Source: Pseudomonadota bacterium (GTDB lineage Bacteria; Pseudomonadota; Gammaproteobacteria; Xanthomonadales; Xanthomonadaceae). Taken from it: a DNA stretch of 14,492 nucleotides. Both the position numbers and the translations under genes were made by a program. A model generated the notes under the pieces. The model had not been told where the DNA came from and made no database searches. It was given only the letters and a program-made list of their open reading frames with translations. Below are positions 1 through 6,527 of the stretch, in pieces (positions within the stretch are counted from its first letter, which is position 1; each line of letters starts with the position of its first letter). The stretch covers positions 1 to 14,492 of the forward strand of contig JAFAEU010000286.1 in assembly GCA_023423855.1 (NCBI GenBank), written 5' to 3'.

Positions 1-61
1 CTTCATCTCTACGCGGCCCTGTTGCGCCAAGCCGGTCCCTGCGTCGCCCCGATCCGCCCCC

Positions 62-1003
62 TCACGCAAACGCGTCGGTCGCCCGCACCAGTGCGTCGGT
101 GTTCTCCGGCTCGAACGCGGAATGGCCGGATGCGGGCGTGATCACCAGCTCCGCCTTGGGCCAGACCTTGTGCAGGTCCCAGGCATTCTGCACCGGGCAG
201 ACCACGTCGTAGCGGCCATGCACGATCACCCCGGGGATGCCGGCGATGCGGTAGGCGTCGCGCAGCAGCTGGTCGTCGACCTCGAAGAAGCCCTTGTTGA
301 CGAAATAATGGTTCTCGATGCGCGCGAAGGCGAGCGCGAACGCCGCGTCCTCGTGTCCGCTGACGAAGTCCTGGTCCACGTGCAGGAACGAGGTCGCGCC
401 TTCCCACACGCTCCACGCGCGCGCGGCGGCGAGCCGGGTGGCTTCGTCGTCCGAGGTCAGGCGCCTGTGGAAGGCGCTGACCAGGTCGCCGCGCTCGTCT
501 TCGGGAATCGCCGCGATGTAGTGCTCCCACGGCTCGGGGAACAATCGCGACGCGCCTTCCTGGTAGAACCACTGCAGCTCCCAGTGGCGCAACATGAAGA
601 TGCCGCGCAGCACCAGTTCGGTCACGCGCAGCGGGTGCGCCTGCGCGTAGGCCAGCGCCAGGGTCGAGCCCCAGGAGCCGCCGAAGACCTGCCAGCGCTC
701 GATGCCGAGCGTCTCGCGCAGCTTCTCGATGTCGGCCACGAGGTCCCAGGTGGTGTTGTCGACGAGGTCGGCGTGCGGCGTGGAACGGCCGGAGCCGCGC
801 TGGTCGAACAGCACGATCCGGTACTTCGCCGGATCGTGGAAGCGGCGCATCTTGGCGTTGCAGCCGCCGCCCGGACCGCCGTGCAGCAGGACCACCGGCT
901 TGCCCTTCGGGTTGCCGCACTGCTCGTAATAGAGCGCGTGGCGATCGTCGACCTGCAGCATGCCGGTGTCGAAGGGTTCGATCTCGGGGTACAGCGTGCG
1001 CAT
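62..1003 (-). CDS. pip: Proline iminopeptidase (alpha/beta hydrolase, peptidase family S33)
   Basis: This cytoplasmic exopeptidase removes N-terminal proline from peptides. The 313-residue product has the alpha/beta-hydrolase fold signatures in order: the oxyanion motif HGGPGGG at 41-47, DQRGSGRS at 67-74, the nucleophile elbow GGSWGS with Ser110, Asp266 in GRYDVVCP, and His294 in SGHSAFEPE. These residue numbers equal the catalytic triad known for the Xanthomonas enzyme, and the length also matches. I start it at the ATG at 1003, where the conserved MRTLYPEIEPF begins. The frame stays open far upstream, but that part overlaps prmC and is a GC-rich shadow. A weak GAAGG lies before the start. 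The gene lies 53 bp downstream of prmC on the same strand, so they are probably co-transcribed. Nothing is unusual about it. The function call is firm; operon membership is inferred. Confidence 0.96.
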   Translation of the reverse strand: MRTLYPEIEPFDTGMLQVDDRHALYYEQCGNPKGKPVVLLHGGPGGGCNAKMRRFHDPAKYRIVLFDQRGSGRSTPHADLVDNTTWDLVADIEKLRETLGIERWQVFGGSWGSTLALAYAQAHPLRVTELVLRGIFMLRHWELQWFYQEGASRLFPEPWEHYIAAIPEDERGDLVSAFHRRLTSDDEATRLAAARAWSVWEGATSFLHVDQDFVSGHEDAAFALAFARIENHYFVNKGFFEVDDQLLRDAYRIAGIPGVIVHGRYDVVCPVQNAWDLHKVWPKAELVITPASGHSAFEPENTDALVRATDAFA

Positions 1004-1056
1004 GGCGTCGCCTTCGATGGGAGGGTGTGTCCACAGTCTAGCCGGCAGATCACCCT

Positions 1057-1899
1057 TCAGTCCGGCAGGCGGCCCAGGGTGACGCGATCGCGGTCTTCGA
1101 GGTCGCGGTGGGTGGCGACGTCGACGAAGCCCGTCGCGTGCAGCAGCGCGCGCACCGCCTCGCCCTGCGTCCAGCCGTGCTCGAACAGCAGCCAGCCGCC
1201 CGCCAGCAGGTGCGCGGGCGCGGCGGCGACAATGGCGCGGATCGCGTCGAGGCCGTCGCGGCCCGAGGACAGCGCCAGCGGCGGTTCGTGGCGCAGGTCG
1301 CCCTGCGACAGGTGCGGATCGCCCTCGGCGATGTAGGGCGGGTTGCTGGCGACCAGGTCGAAGCGGCGGCCCTGCACGGCGCCGAACCAGTCGCCGAGGT
1401 GGAAGCTGACGTTGGCCAGGCCGGCGGCCTGCGCATTGGCGCGCGCGACCGCGAGCGCGGCGGCGCTGGCATCGGTGGCAGCCACCGCCGCGCGCGGGCG
1501 CTCGCTGGCCAGCGCCAGCGCGATCGCGCCACTGCCGGTGCCCAGGTCGGCCAGATGCAGGTCGCGGTCGGCGGGCAGCCGCGCCAGCGCGAGTTCGACC
1601 AACCGCTCGGTCTCCGGGCGCGGGATCAGGGTGTCGGGGGTGAAGGCGATGTCGAGCGTCCAGAAGCCACGGCGGCCGCAGAGGTAGGCGACCGGTTCGC
1701 CCGCCAGGCGCCGGGCCAGCAGGTGCTCGAACCGGGCGGCGTCGACGTCGGCCACGCCGTCGCTGCCGTGGGCGTAGAGCCAGCTGCGCGGCTGCCCCAG
1801 CGCGTGCGCGAGCAGCCATTCGGCTTCGGACGGGTCGACCCGCCGGCGCGCGGTCTCGAGCAGGCTGCGGACGGTCGGGGGGAGCGGCGGGGACGGCAT
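1057..1899 (-). CDS. prmC: Release factor glutamine N5-methyltransferase
   Basis: PrmC (HemK) uses S-adenosylmethionine to methylate the glutamine of the GGQ motif in release factors RF1 and RF2, which aids peptide release. From the ATG at 1899 the protein is 280 residues, the usual family size. It has an N-terminal helical domain (about 1-75), LIPRPETE at 91-98, the AdoMet-binding DLGTGSG at 118-124, and the catalytic NPPY at 186-189 that binds the target glutamine amide. A TTG six codons upstream (1917) is a possible alternative start, but I prefer the ATG because a TACGAT box sits six bases before it. No Shine-Dalgarno sequence is visible. In many bacteria prmC follows prfA; here prfA is not upstream, and a strong terminator separates the gene from the DNA before it. 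Downstream is pip. Confidence 0.94.
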   Translation of the reverse strand: MPSPPLPPTVRSLLETARRRVDPSEAEWLLAHALGQPRSWLYAHGSDGVADVDAARFEHLLARRLAGEPVAYLCGRRGFWTLDIAFTPDTLIPRPETERLVELALARLPADRDLHLADLGTGSGAIALALASERPRAAVAATDASAAALAVARANAQAAGLANVSFHLGDWFGAVQGRRFDLVASNPPYIAEGDPHLSQGDLRHEPPLALSSGRDGLDAIRAIVAAAPAHLLAGGWLLFEHGWTQGEAVRALLHATGFVDVATHRDLEDRDRVTLGRLPD

Positions 1900-1905
1900 C
1901 GCGGC

Positions 1906-1911
1906 ATCGTA
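1906..1911 (-). promoter_or_regulatory. Possible -10 box of a leaderless prmC transcript
   Basis: On the minus strand TACGAT lies six bases before the prmC ATG. A transcript started about seven bases after such a box would begin at or within one base of that ATG. Only about 30 bp separate the ATG from the upstream terminator, and there is no Shine-Dalgarno sequence, which fits a leaderless message. No good -35 box is present: the right spacing falls in the terminator T-run. Start at TTG 1917 would argue against this. Confidence 0.35.
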
Positions 1912-1928
1912 GGGCAAGCCCGAAGCAC

Positions 1929-1959
1929 AAAAAAATGAAGGCGGCCGAAGCCGCCTTCA
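1929..1959 (-). terminator. Strong rho-independent terminator
   Basis: Read on the minus strand, a perfect 10-bp stem (TGAAGGCGGC pairing with GCCGCCTTCA) closes a TTCG tetraloop and is followed at once by seven T. C(UUCG)G is a very stable loop. On the plus strand the hairpin lacks a downstream T-run, so it acts leftward. It lies upstream of prmC, so it must end a transcript coming from the region between prmC and ahpC, where no convincing protein gene exists. Confidence 0.9.
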
Positions 1960-2170
1960 AAGATTCCGTACCACGTGTGGGAGGGAGGAAACGGATACGG
2001 AACTCGGCTGGATCGGCGTCTGCGACGCGCGGTCCGAAACCCTGCCCTGCCCCAGCCCGATGCCTTCCCGGCCACCGCGCCAGACTGCAGCGCATGGATT
2101 GAATATGCTGCAGCGCAAAATCGATTGCAAGCGTATTCATGGCCCGGAAACCGGGGAAATGCGCCTATTT
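1929..2170 (-). ncRNA. Candidate small RNA divergent from ahpC
   Basis: A perfect intrinsic terminator ends this stretch on the minus strand, yet the ORFs here look like chance frames without ribosome sites. The stretch is rich in possible hairpins: CCCGG-AAA-CCGGG at 2143-2155, a 9-bp repeat CTGCAGCGC at 2085 and 2108 able to pair through its CTGCAG core, GCGTC-TGC-GACGC at 2016-2028, and TTCCGTA/TACGGAA at 1964-1970 and 1996-2002. The last encloses a 25-nt loop which on the minus strand reads CCTCCCTCCCA, a C-rich anti-Shine-Dalgarno-like sequence as found in several bacterial small RNAs. The 5' end near 2170 is a guess from a TACAAT box at 2177-2182 (minus strand). I do not recognise it as 6S, tmRNA, RNase P or SRP RNA. 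It could instead be an untranslated leader or the tail of a short peptide gene. Confidence 0.45.
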
Positions 2171-2172
2171 TG

Positions 2173-2187
2173 ATTGATTGTATCAAT
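2173..2187. promoter_or_regulatory. LysR-type dyad upstream of ahpC
   Basis: A perfect inverted repeat ATTGAT-TGT-ATCAAT lies in the AT-rich gap. It fits the LysR-family rule T-N11-A and the looser OxyR form AT-N-G-N7-C-N-AT. Its centre is about 65 bp before the predicted ahpC transcription start, the usual place for the recognition site of LysR-type regulators. It also overlaps the TACAAT box proposed for the divergent small RNA, so one regulator might control both directions. The protein that binds is inferred. Confidence 0.4.
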
Positions 2188-2210
2188 TGAATATATAATT
2201 TCATTCGATT

Positions 2211-2238
2211 TTGAAAATCAATAGTCTCAACCTATCAT
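2211..2238 (+). promoter_or_regulatory. Predicted sigma-70 promoter of ahpC
   Basis: TTGAAA at 2211-2216 and TATCAT at 2233-2238 each match the sigma-70 consensus at five of six positions, with 16 bp between them, inside a marked AT-rich island of this high-GC window. Transcription would start near 2245, leaving a leader of about 53 nt before the ahpC ATG. Confidence 0.6.
2221..2235. promoter_or_regulatory. OxyR binding dyad in the ahpC promoter
   Basis: ATAG-TCTCAAC-CTAT is an exact ATAG-N7-CTAT element, the core of the known OxyR site. Its right half AACCTATC equals the classic half-site. It lies between the -35 and -10 boxes, so bound OxyR would cover the promoter. This suits the reported behaviour in Xanthomonas, where reduced OxyR represses and oxidised OxyR activates ahpC. 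A full OxyR tetramer site would need a second dyad at close spacing; only weak matches are seen next to it. Confidence 0.65.
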
Positions 2239-2297
2239 TTCTCCATCGATCCGATTACTGGATCGAATGCCGCGCTCCCACTCCAACGAGGTGCTCC

Positions 2298-2861
2298 ATG
2301 TCCCTGATCAACACCGAAATCCAGCCGTTCAAGGCCTCCGCCTACCAGAACGGCGAGTTCATCGAAGTCACCGACGCCAGCCTGAAGGGCAAGTGGTCGG
2401 TCCTGATCTTCATGCCGGCCGCCTTCACCTTCAACTGCCCGACCGAGGTCGAGGACGCCGCTGACCACTACGCCGAGTTCCAGAAGCTGGGCGCCGAGGT
2501 CTACATCGTCACCACCGACACCCATTTCTCGCACAAGGTGTGGCACGAGACCTCCGCCGCGGTGGGCAAGGCCCAGTTCCCGCTGGTCGGCGACCCGACC
2601 CACCAGCTGACCCGCGCCTTCGGCGTGCACATCGAAGAAGAAGGCCTGGCCCTGCGCGGCACCTTCGTGATCAACCCGGAAGGCGTGGTCAAGACCGTCG
2701 AGATCCACGACAACGCCATCGCCCGCGACGTCACCGAGACCCTGCGCAAGCTCAAGGCCGCGCAGTACGTCGCCGCGCACCCGAACGAAGTCTGCCCGGC
2801 CAAGTGGAAGGAAGGCGAGAAGACGCTCAAGCCGTCGCTCGACCTTGTCGGCAAGATCTGA
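2298..2861 (+). CDS. ahpC: Alkyl hydroperoxide reductase subunit C (2-Cys peroxiredoxin)
   Basis: AhpC reduces hydrogen peroxide and organic hydroperoxides in the cytoplasm and is re-reduced by AhpF. The product is 187 residues, the normal length. The peroxiredoxin motif P-x3-T-x2-C is present with Pro40, Thr44 and the peroxidatic Cys47 in AFTFNCPTE; the conserved Arg120 follows, and the resolving Cys166 lies in NEVCPAKW near the C-terminus. I chose the ATG at 2298, where the conserved MSLINTEIQPF begins and a GAGG ribosome site sits six bases upstream; a longer frame from the TTG at 2211 would run through the promoter. The gene should be peroxide-induced through the OxyR dyad just upstream. 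It is followed by a 306-bp gap with two inverted repeats before ahpF. Confidence 0.98.
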   Translation: MSLINTEIQPFKASAYQNGEFIEVTDASLKGKWSVLIFMPAAFTFNCPTEVEDAADHYAEFQKLGAEVYIVTTDTHFSHKVWHETSAAVGKAQFPLVGDPTHQLTRAFGVHIEEEGLALRGTFVINPEGVVKTVEIHDNAIARDVTETLRKLKAAQYVAAHPNEVCPAKWKEGEKTLKPSLDLVGKI

Positions 2862-2910
2862 TCCACCGCGCCACCGCCGTTCCCCGCCCCGTGCCGCACC
2901 TTGCGGCGCG

Positions 2911-3008
2911 GGAGCGGATCGGAGCCGATGCACGGCCCAGCCCGCCGGGCGCATCCCTCTCCCTCCCGCCCGGCCAGCCACGGCCCGCGTCGGCTCCGAT
3001 CCGCTTCC
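2911..3008. repeat. Inverted repeat pair between ahpC and ahpF
   Basis: Two arms about 22 bp long face each other across roughly 55 bp. AGCGGATCGGAGCCGA on the plus strand (left arm, from 2912) is repeated perfectly in inverted orientation in the right arm (2987-3008), and similarity continues with differences on both sides. An RNA from this stretch could form a long stem. No T-run follows, so it is not a typical terminator. No gene is seen in the gap 2862-3167, which this element shares with the next one. Confidence 0.7.
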
Positions 3009-3033
3009 GCACCAGGCAACGCTGAAAAAGTGT

Positions 3034-3118
3034 CGTCGTCCCCGCGAAGGCGGGGACCCGGTGTCTTCAGGCCTCTGAAGGACAAAGACGCTGGATCCCC
3101 GCCTTCGCTGGGATGACG
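3034..3118. repeat. Palindromic REP-like element upstream of ahpF
   Basis: Two 34-bp arms (3034-3067 and 3085-3118) are inverted copies with 29 of 34 positions matching, separated by 17 bp. Each arm carries its own small hairpin, CCCCGCGAAGGCGGGG in the left and CCCCGCCTTCGCTGGG in the right. Elements built on the CCGCGAAGGCGGG core are, to my knowledge, dispersed in many copies in xanthomonad-like genomes; copy number here cannot be seen. It ends 49 bp before the ahpF start. Confidence 0.8.
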
Positions 3119-3167
3119 AGCCAGGCGCATTGCCCGGCGCTGCCTTCCTCCCCCAGGAGTCACTCCC

Positions 3168-4757
3168 ATGCTCGACCAGGATCTCAAGACCCAGCTCAAG
3201 GCCTATCTCGAACGCCTGCAGCGCCCGGTGGCGATCATCGCCTCGGTCGACGATGGCGAAAAGTCGAGGGAGATGCTGGACCTGCTGGAGGACATCCGCA
3301 GCCAGTCGGACAGGATCACCGTCGAGCTGCGCCGCGACGACGGCGAGCGCATCCCTTCGTTCGCGCTGACCTCGCCCGGCCATGACATCCGGGTCCGCTT
3401 CGCCGGCCTGCCGATGGGCCACGAGTTCACCTCGCTGGTGCTGGCGCTGCTGCAGGTCGGCGGGCATCCGTCCAAGGCCGGCGCCGAACTGATCGAGCAG
3501 GTGGCGAACCTCGAAGGCGAGTTCCGCTTCGAGACCTACTACTCGCTGTCGTGCCAGAACTGCCCGGACGTGGTGCAGGCGCTGAACCTGGCCGCGGTGC
3601 TCAACCCCAACATCTCGCACGTCGCCATCGACGGCGCGCTGTTCCAGGACGAGGTCGAGGCGCGCGAGGTCATGTCGGTGCCGACGATCTTCCTCAACGG
3701 CGAACCCTTCGACCAGGGCCGGATGACCCTGGAGCAGATCGTCGCCCGGCTCGACACCGGCGCTTTGAGACGCGAGGCGGCGAAGATCGCGAACAAGGAC
3801 GCATTCGACGTGCTGGTGGTCGGCGGCGGTCCCGCGGGCGCCGCGGCGGCGATCTACGCCGCGCGCAAGGGCATCCGCACCGGCGTCGTCGCCGAGCGCT
3901 TCGGCGGCCAGGTGCTCGACACCATGGCGATCGAGAACTTCATCTCGGTGCAGCACACGGAAGGGCCGAAGCTCGCCGCGGCGCTGGAGCAGCACGTACG
4001 CGAGTACGACGTCGACGTGATGGACCTGCAGCGCGCGACGCAGCTGGTGCCCGCCGGTGTCGACGGCCTGGTCGAGGTGAAGCTCGACAACGGCGCCTCG
4101 CTGAAGTCCAAGGCTATCGTCCTCTCCACCGGCGCACGCTGGCGGCAGATCGGCGTGCCCGGCGAGGACCGGTACCGCAACAAGGGCGTGGCTTACTGCC
4201 CGCACTGCGACGGCCCGCTGTTCAAGGGCAAGCGCGTGGCGGTGATCGGCGGCGGCAACTCCGGGGTCGAGGCGGCGATCGACCTGGCCGGCATCGTCGG
4301 CCACGTCACCCTGATCGAATTCGACGCGAAGCTGCGCGCCGACGAAGTGCTGCAGCGCAAGCTGCGCAGCCTGAAGAACGTCCGTATCGTCGTCTCGGCG
4401 CAGACCACCGAAGTGCTGGGCGACGGCAGCCGGGTCACCGGCCTGGTCTACAAGGACCGCACCGGCGGCGATGCGCACCGGATCGAACTGGAGGGCGTGT
4501 TCGTGCAGATCGGCCTGCTGCCCAATACCGAATGGCTCAAGGGCACGGTGGACCTGTCGCCGCGCGGCGAAATCCTCGTCGACGACCGCGGCCAGACGAG
4601 TGTGGCGGGCGTGTTCGCCGCCGGCGACTGCACCACGGTGCCGTACAAGCAGATCGTGATCGCGATGGGCGAAGGCTCGAAGGCCGCGCTGGCGGCGTTC
4701 GACCACCTGATCCGCGCCTCGGCGCCGGTCGAACCGGTGGAAGCCCAGGCGGCCTAG
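3168..4757 (+). CDS. ahpF: Alkyl hydroperoxide reductase subunit F (NADH-dependent flavoprotein)
   Basis: AhpF passes electrons from NADH through FAD and two disulfide centres to AhpC. The 529-residue product has the full domain order. The N-terminal double thioredoxin-like domain (about 1-200) carries the redox pair Cys129/Cys132 (CQNC). The thioredoxin-reductase-like part has the FAD motif [11 protein letters not shown] (about 217-227), Cys344/Cys347 in YCPHCDGP, the NADH motif [12 protein letters not shown] (359-370) and a second FAD motif GVFAAGDC (481-488). These positions are the same as, or one off, the E. coli enzyme. AGGAG lies eight bases before the ATG. No own promoter or OxyR site is evident, so it may depend on read-through from ahpC or on a weak promoter among the repeats. 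oxyR follows after 151 bp. Confidence 0.98.
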   Translation: MLDQDLKTQLKAYLERLQRPVAIIASVDDGEKSREMLDLLEDIRSQSDRITVELRRDDGERIPSFALTSPGHDIRVRFAGLPMGHEFTSLVLALLQVGGHPSKAGAELIEQVANLEGEFRFETYYSLSCQNCPDVVQALNLAAVLNPNISHVAIDGALFQDEVEAREVMSVPTIFLNGEPFDQGRMTLEQIVARLDTGALRREAAKIANKDAFDVLVVGGGPAGAAAAIYAARKGIRTGVVAERFGGQVLDTMAIENFISVQHTEGPKLAAALEQHVREYDVDVMDLQRATQLVPAGVDGLVEVKLDNGASLKSKAIVLSTGARWRQIGVPGEDRYRNKGVAYCPHCDGPLFKGKRVAVIGGGNSGVEAAIDLAGIVGHVTLIEFDAKLRADEVLQRKLRSLKNVRIVVSAQTTEVLGDGSRVTGLVYKDRTGGDAHRIELEGVFVQIGLLPNTEWLKGTVDLSPRGEILVDDRGQTSVAGVFAAGDCTTVPYKQIVIAMGEGSKAALAAFDHLIRASAPVEPVEAQAA

Positions 4758-4773
4758 CGTGATGCACCGTCCC

Positions 4774-4852
4774 TTGTCATCTCGGGCGCAGCGAGAGATC
4801 TGCCCCAGAACGGGATTCCTCCCCCGGATCAGGTCCGGGGTCGGAATGACAA
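4774..4852. repeat. Double-hairpin repeat between ahpF and oxyR
   Basis: The element is bounded by inverted ends TTGTCAT (4774-4780) and ATGACAA (4846-4852). Inside are two hairpins: TCTCG/CGAGA at 4780-4796 and a perfect 7-bp stem CCCCGGA-TCAGG-TCCGGGG at 4822-4840. It differs in sequence from the two elements before ahpF. It looks like a dispersed non-coding repeat inserted within the locus and fills most of the gap. Confidence 0.65.
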
Positions 4853-4908
4853 CGGGCCGCGGTATTCGCGAACGGGTCTGGAACACGCTACGCGAAGGCC
4901 ACTGACGC

Positions 4909-5862
4909 ATGAACCTGCGCGACCTCAAGTACCTGATCGCGGTCGCCGACCACCGCCACTTCGGCCGCGCGGCCGCGGCCAGCTTCGTCAGCCAGCCGAC
5001 GCTGTCGACCCAGGTCCGCAAGCTCGAGGACGAACTCGGCGTATCGCTGATCGAGCGCGCGCCGCGCAAGGTGATGCTGACGCCGATCGGGGTGGAGATC
5101 GTCGAGCGCGCGCGCCGGGTGGTGTCGGAAATCGAGCAGATGAAGGAAGCCGCGCGCCGCAGCCAGCGGCCCGGGGCCGGCGTGGTGCGGCTGGGCATCT
5201 TCCCCACCCTCGGCCCCTACCTGTTGCCGCACGTGGTGCCGCCGATCCGCGAGCGCTTCCCCGACCTGCAGCTGCTGCTGGTCGAGGAGAAGAGCGACGA
5301 ACTGCTGGCGCGGCTGCGCGACGGTCGGCTCGACGCCGCGATCCTCGCCCTGCCGCTGCACGACGACCAGCTGCACCACGAGTACCTGTTCGAAGAGCCG
5401 TTCCTGCTCGCCGTGCCGGAACCGCACCGGCTGGCGCAGCGCGGCGCGCTGACCATCGACGACCTGGCGCAGGAAAACCTGCTGCTGCTCGAGGATGGCC
5501 ACTGCCTGCGCAGGCAGACACTGGACGTGTGCCAGCTCGCCGGCGCGCACGAGAAGACCGAGTTCCGCGCCACCAGCCTGGAGACGCTGCGGCAGATGGT
5601 CGCCGCCAACGTCGGCATCACCCTGCTGCCGGCGCTGGCGGTGCAGCCGCCGGTGGCGCACCCGCCGAACATCCGCCTGCTGTCGTTCAGCGGCGCGCAG
5701 CCGAGCCGGCGGATCGCGATGTTCTGGCGGCGCAGCTCGGCGATGTCGGACTTCCTCGGCCGGCTGGCGACGACGTTCCGCGCCCTGCCCCCGGAGCTGC
5801 TGGCCAATCCCATGACCGCCACCGCGCGCGCGCGCCACGCGCCTCCGCCGGACATGCTCTGA
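4909..5862 (+). CDS. oxyR: Hydrogen peroxide-sensing LysR-family regulator OxyR
   Basis: OxyR is a cytoplasmic DNA-binding regulator that changes shape when two cysteines form a disulfide. The 317-residue product has an N-terminal winged helix-turn-helix (about 1-60, with FGRAAAASFVSQPTLSTQVRK) and a LysR substrate-type domain (about 91-290). The sensor cysteines are Cys199 in EDGHCLRRQ and Cys208 in DVCQLAG, at exactly the E. coli positions. It is about a dozen residues longer than the E. coli protein owing to an Ala/Pro/Arg-rich tail that looks disordered. GAAGG lies ten bases before the ATG. Following ahpC and ahpF, it should control the ahpC promoter. No ATAG-N7-CTAT element is seen directly upstream of oxyR itself. 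In Xanthomonas the locus continues with a gene called orfX; I cannot tell whether the next gene here corresponds to it. Confidence 0.97.
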   Translation: MNLRDLKYLIAVADHRHFGRAAAASFVSQPTLSTQVRKLEDELGVSLIERAPRKVMLTPIGVEIVERARRVVSEIEQMKEAARRSQRPGAGVVRLGIFPTLGPYLLPHVVPPIRERFPDLQLLLVEEKSDELLARLRDGRLDAAILALPLHDDQLHHEYLFEEPFLLAVPEPHRLAQRGALTIDDLAQENLLLLEDGHCLRRQTLDVCQLAGAHEKTEFRATSLETLRQMVAANVGITLLPALAVQPPVAHPPNIRLLSFSGAQPSRRIAMFWRRSSAMSDFLGRLATTFRALPPELLANPMTATARARHAPPPDML

Positions 5863-5986
5863 CCGGCGGGCCACGCAAGGGCCTTCGGCCGCCCTCCACC
5901 TCACCCAGGAAGCAGCTGCAGCCGCGACCGGGGAACGGACCCGGGAAGCGGCCGCGCCCGAAGTCGGAGCGCCGGGCCGGGACCCC

Positions 5987-6015
5987 TTGAAGCCCCGCGG
6001 CCGGAGCGCTACGGT
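5987..6015 (+). promoter_or_regulatory. Possible sigma-70 promoter for rnk
   Basis: TTGAAG (5987-5992) and TACGGT (6010-6015) are separated by 17 bp in the 251-bp gap between oxyR and rnk. Transcription would begin near 6022, just before a hairpin followed by T residues. The rest of the gap (5863-5986) shows no gene or clear signal. Confidence 0.4.
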
Positions 6016-6034
6016 AGCTTCCACCACGAAGCGG

Positions 6035-6067
6035 GCGACGCGCCGGACGCGCCGTCCGTTTTTCTTT
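6035..6067 (+). terminator. Hairpin plus T-run: oxyR terminator or rnk attenuator
   Basis: A GC-rich stem (GACGCGC pairing with GCGcCGTC, one bulged C) is followed by CCGTTTTTCTTT. It could end the oxyR transcript. Because a candidate promoter lies just upstream, it might instead be an early terminator in the rnk leader. Confidence 0.45.
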
Positions 6068-6113
6068 GGGCGCGGCCCTCGCCGCCGCGCCCCCCTCACA
6101 AGGAGACACCGAC

Positions 6114-6521
6114 ATGACCACCCCAGCCAGCGGCCTGCCGCCTTCGATCGTCGTTTCGCGCCGCGACGCCGCGCGCCTGGAAGCCCTGCTCGATGCGCCG
6201 CAATGGCAGCACGACGCCACCGCCGAGGCCCTGCTCGGCGAACTCGCCCGCGCCGACATCGTCGACGACGCCGACATGCCCGCCGGCGTGGTCGGCATGC
6301 ATTCGCGGGTCGAGTGCGTCGACGACAACAGCGGCGAGCGCCACCAGCTCACCCTGGTCTTCCCGCACGAGGCCGACGCGGGCGCCGGCAGGATCTCGAT
6401 CCTGGCGCCGGTGGGCAGCGCCCTGCTCGGGCTGGCGGTCGGCCAGTCGATCGACTGGAACACGCCGCAGGGCCGCACGCTGCGCCTGCGCGTCACCGAA
6501 GTCCACCCGGGCGGACACTGA
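6114..6521 (+). CDS. rnk: Nucleoside diphosphate kinase regulator, Rnk/GreA-GreB family
   Basis: Rnk proteins resemble transcript-cleavage factors GreA and GreB and bind RNA polymerase near its secondary channel; the name comes from an effect on nucleoside diphosphate kinase in E. coli and Pseudomonas. The 135-residue product is almost the same length as E. coli Rnk (136). It has a short helical N-terminal part (about 13-48) and a C-terminal GreA-like domain (about 53-130) with the typical VVGMHSRVEC, HQLTLVFPHEAD, ISILAPVGSALLGL and IDWNTPQGRTLRLRV. AGGAG lies eight bases before the ATG. The next gene starts six bases after its stop, so the two form a probable operon. The family call is firm; the molecular role is poorly settled. 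Confidence 0.9.
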   Translation: MTTPASGLPPSIVVSRRDAARLEALLDAPQWQHDATAEALLGELARADIVDDADMPAGVVGMHSRVECVDDNSGERHQLTLVFPHEADAGAGRISILAPVGSALLGLAVGQSIDWNTPQGRTLRLRVTEVHPGGH

Positions 6522-6527
6522 CCCCGC

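Noticed and set aside
1004..2140. Long upstream extension of the pip frame on the minus strand
   Set aside because: It overlaps all of prmC in another frame, gives Arg/Ala/Pro-rich low-complexity protein, and the conserved Pip N-terminus begins at the ATG at 1003.
1929..2170. 6S RNA identity for the candidate small RNA
   Set aside because: The ends do not pair to make the long closing stem of 6S RNA, and there is no neighbouring 5-formyltetrahydrofolate cyclo-ligase gene.
2211..2297. Longer AhpC starting at TTG 2211
   Set aside because: The added part covers the promoter and OxyR dyad, and family members begin at MSLINT.
3034..3118. CRISPR or terminator reading of the palindrome before ahpF
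   Set aside because: There are only two inverted arms, no regularly spaced direct repeats, and no T-run after the stem.
2235..5207. 990-codon open frame antisense to ahpC, ahpF and oxyR
   Set aside because: It is a shadow of genuine genes in high-GC DNA: its strand is opposite to three well-recognised proteins and the translation shows no family motif.
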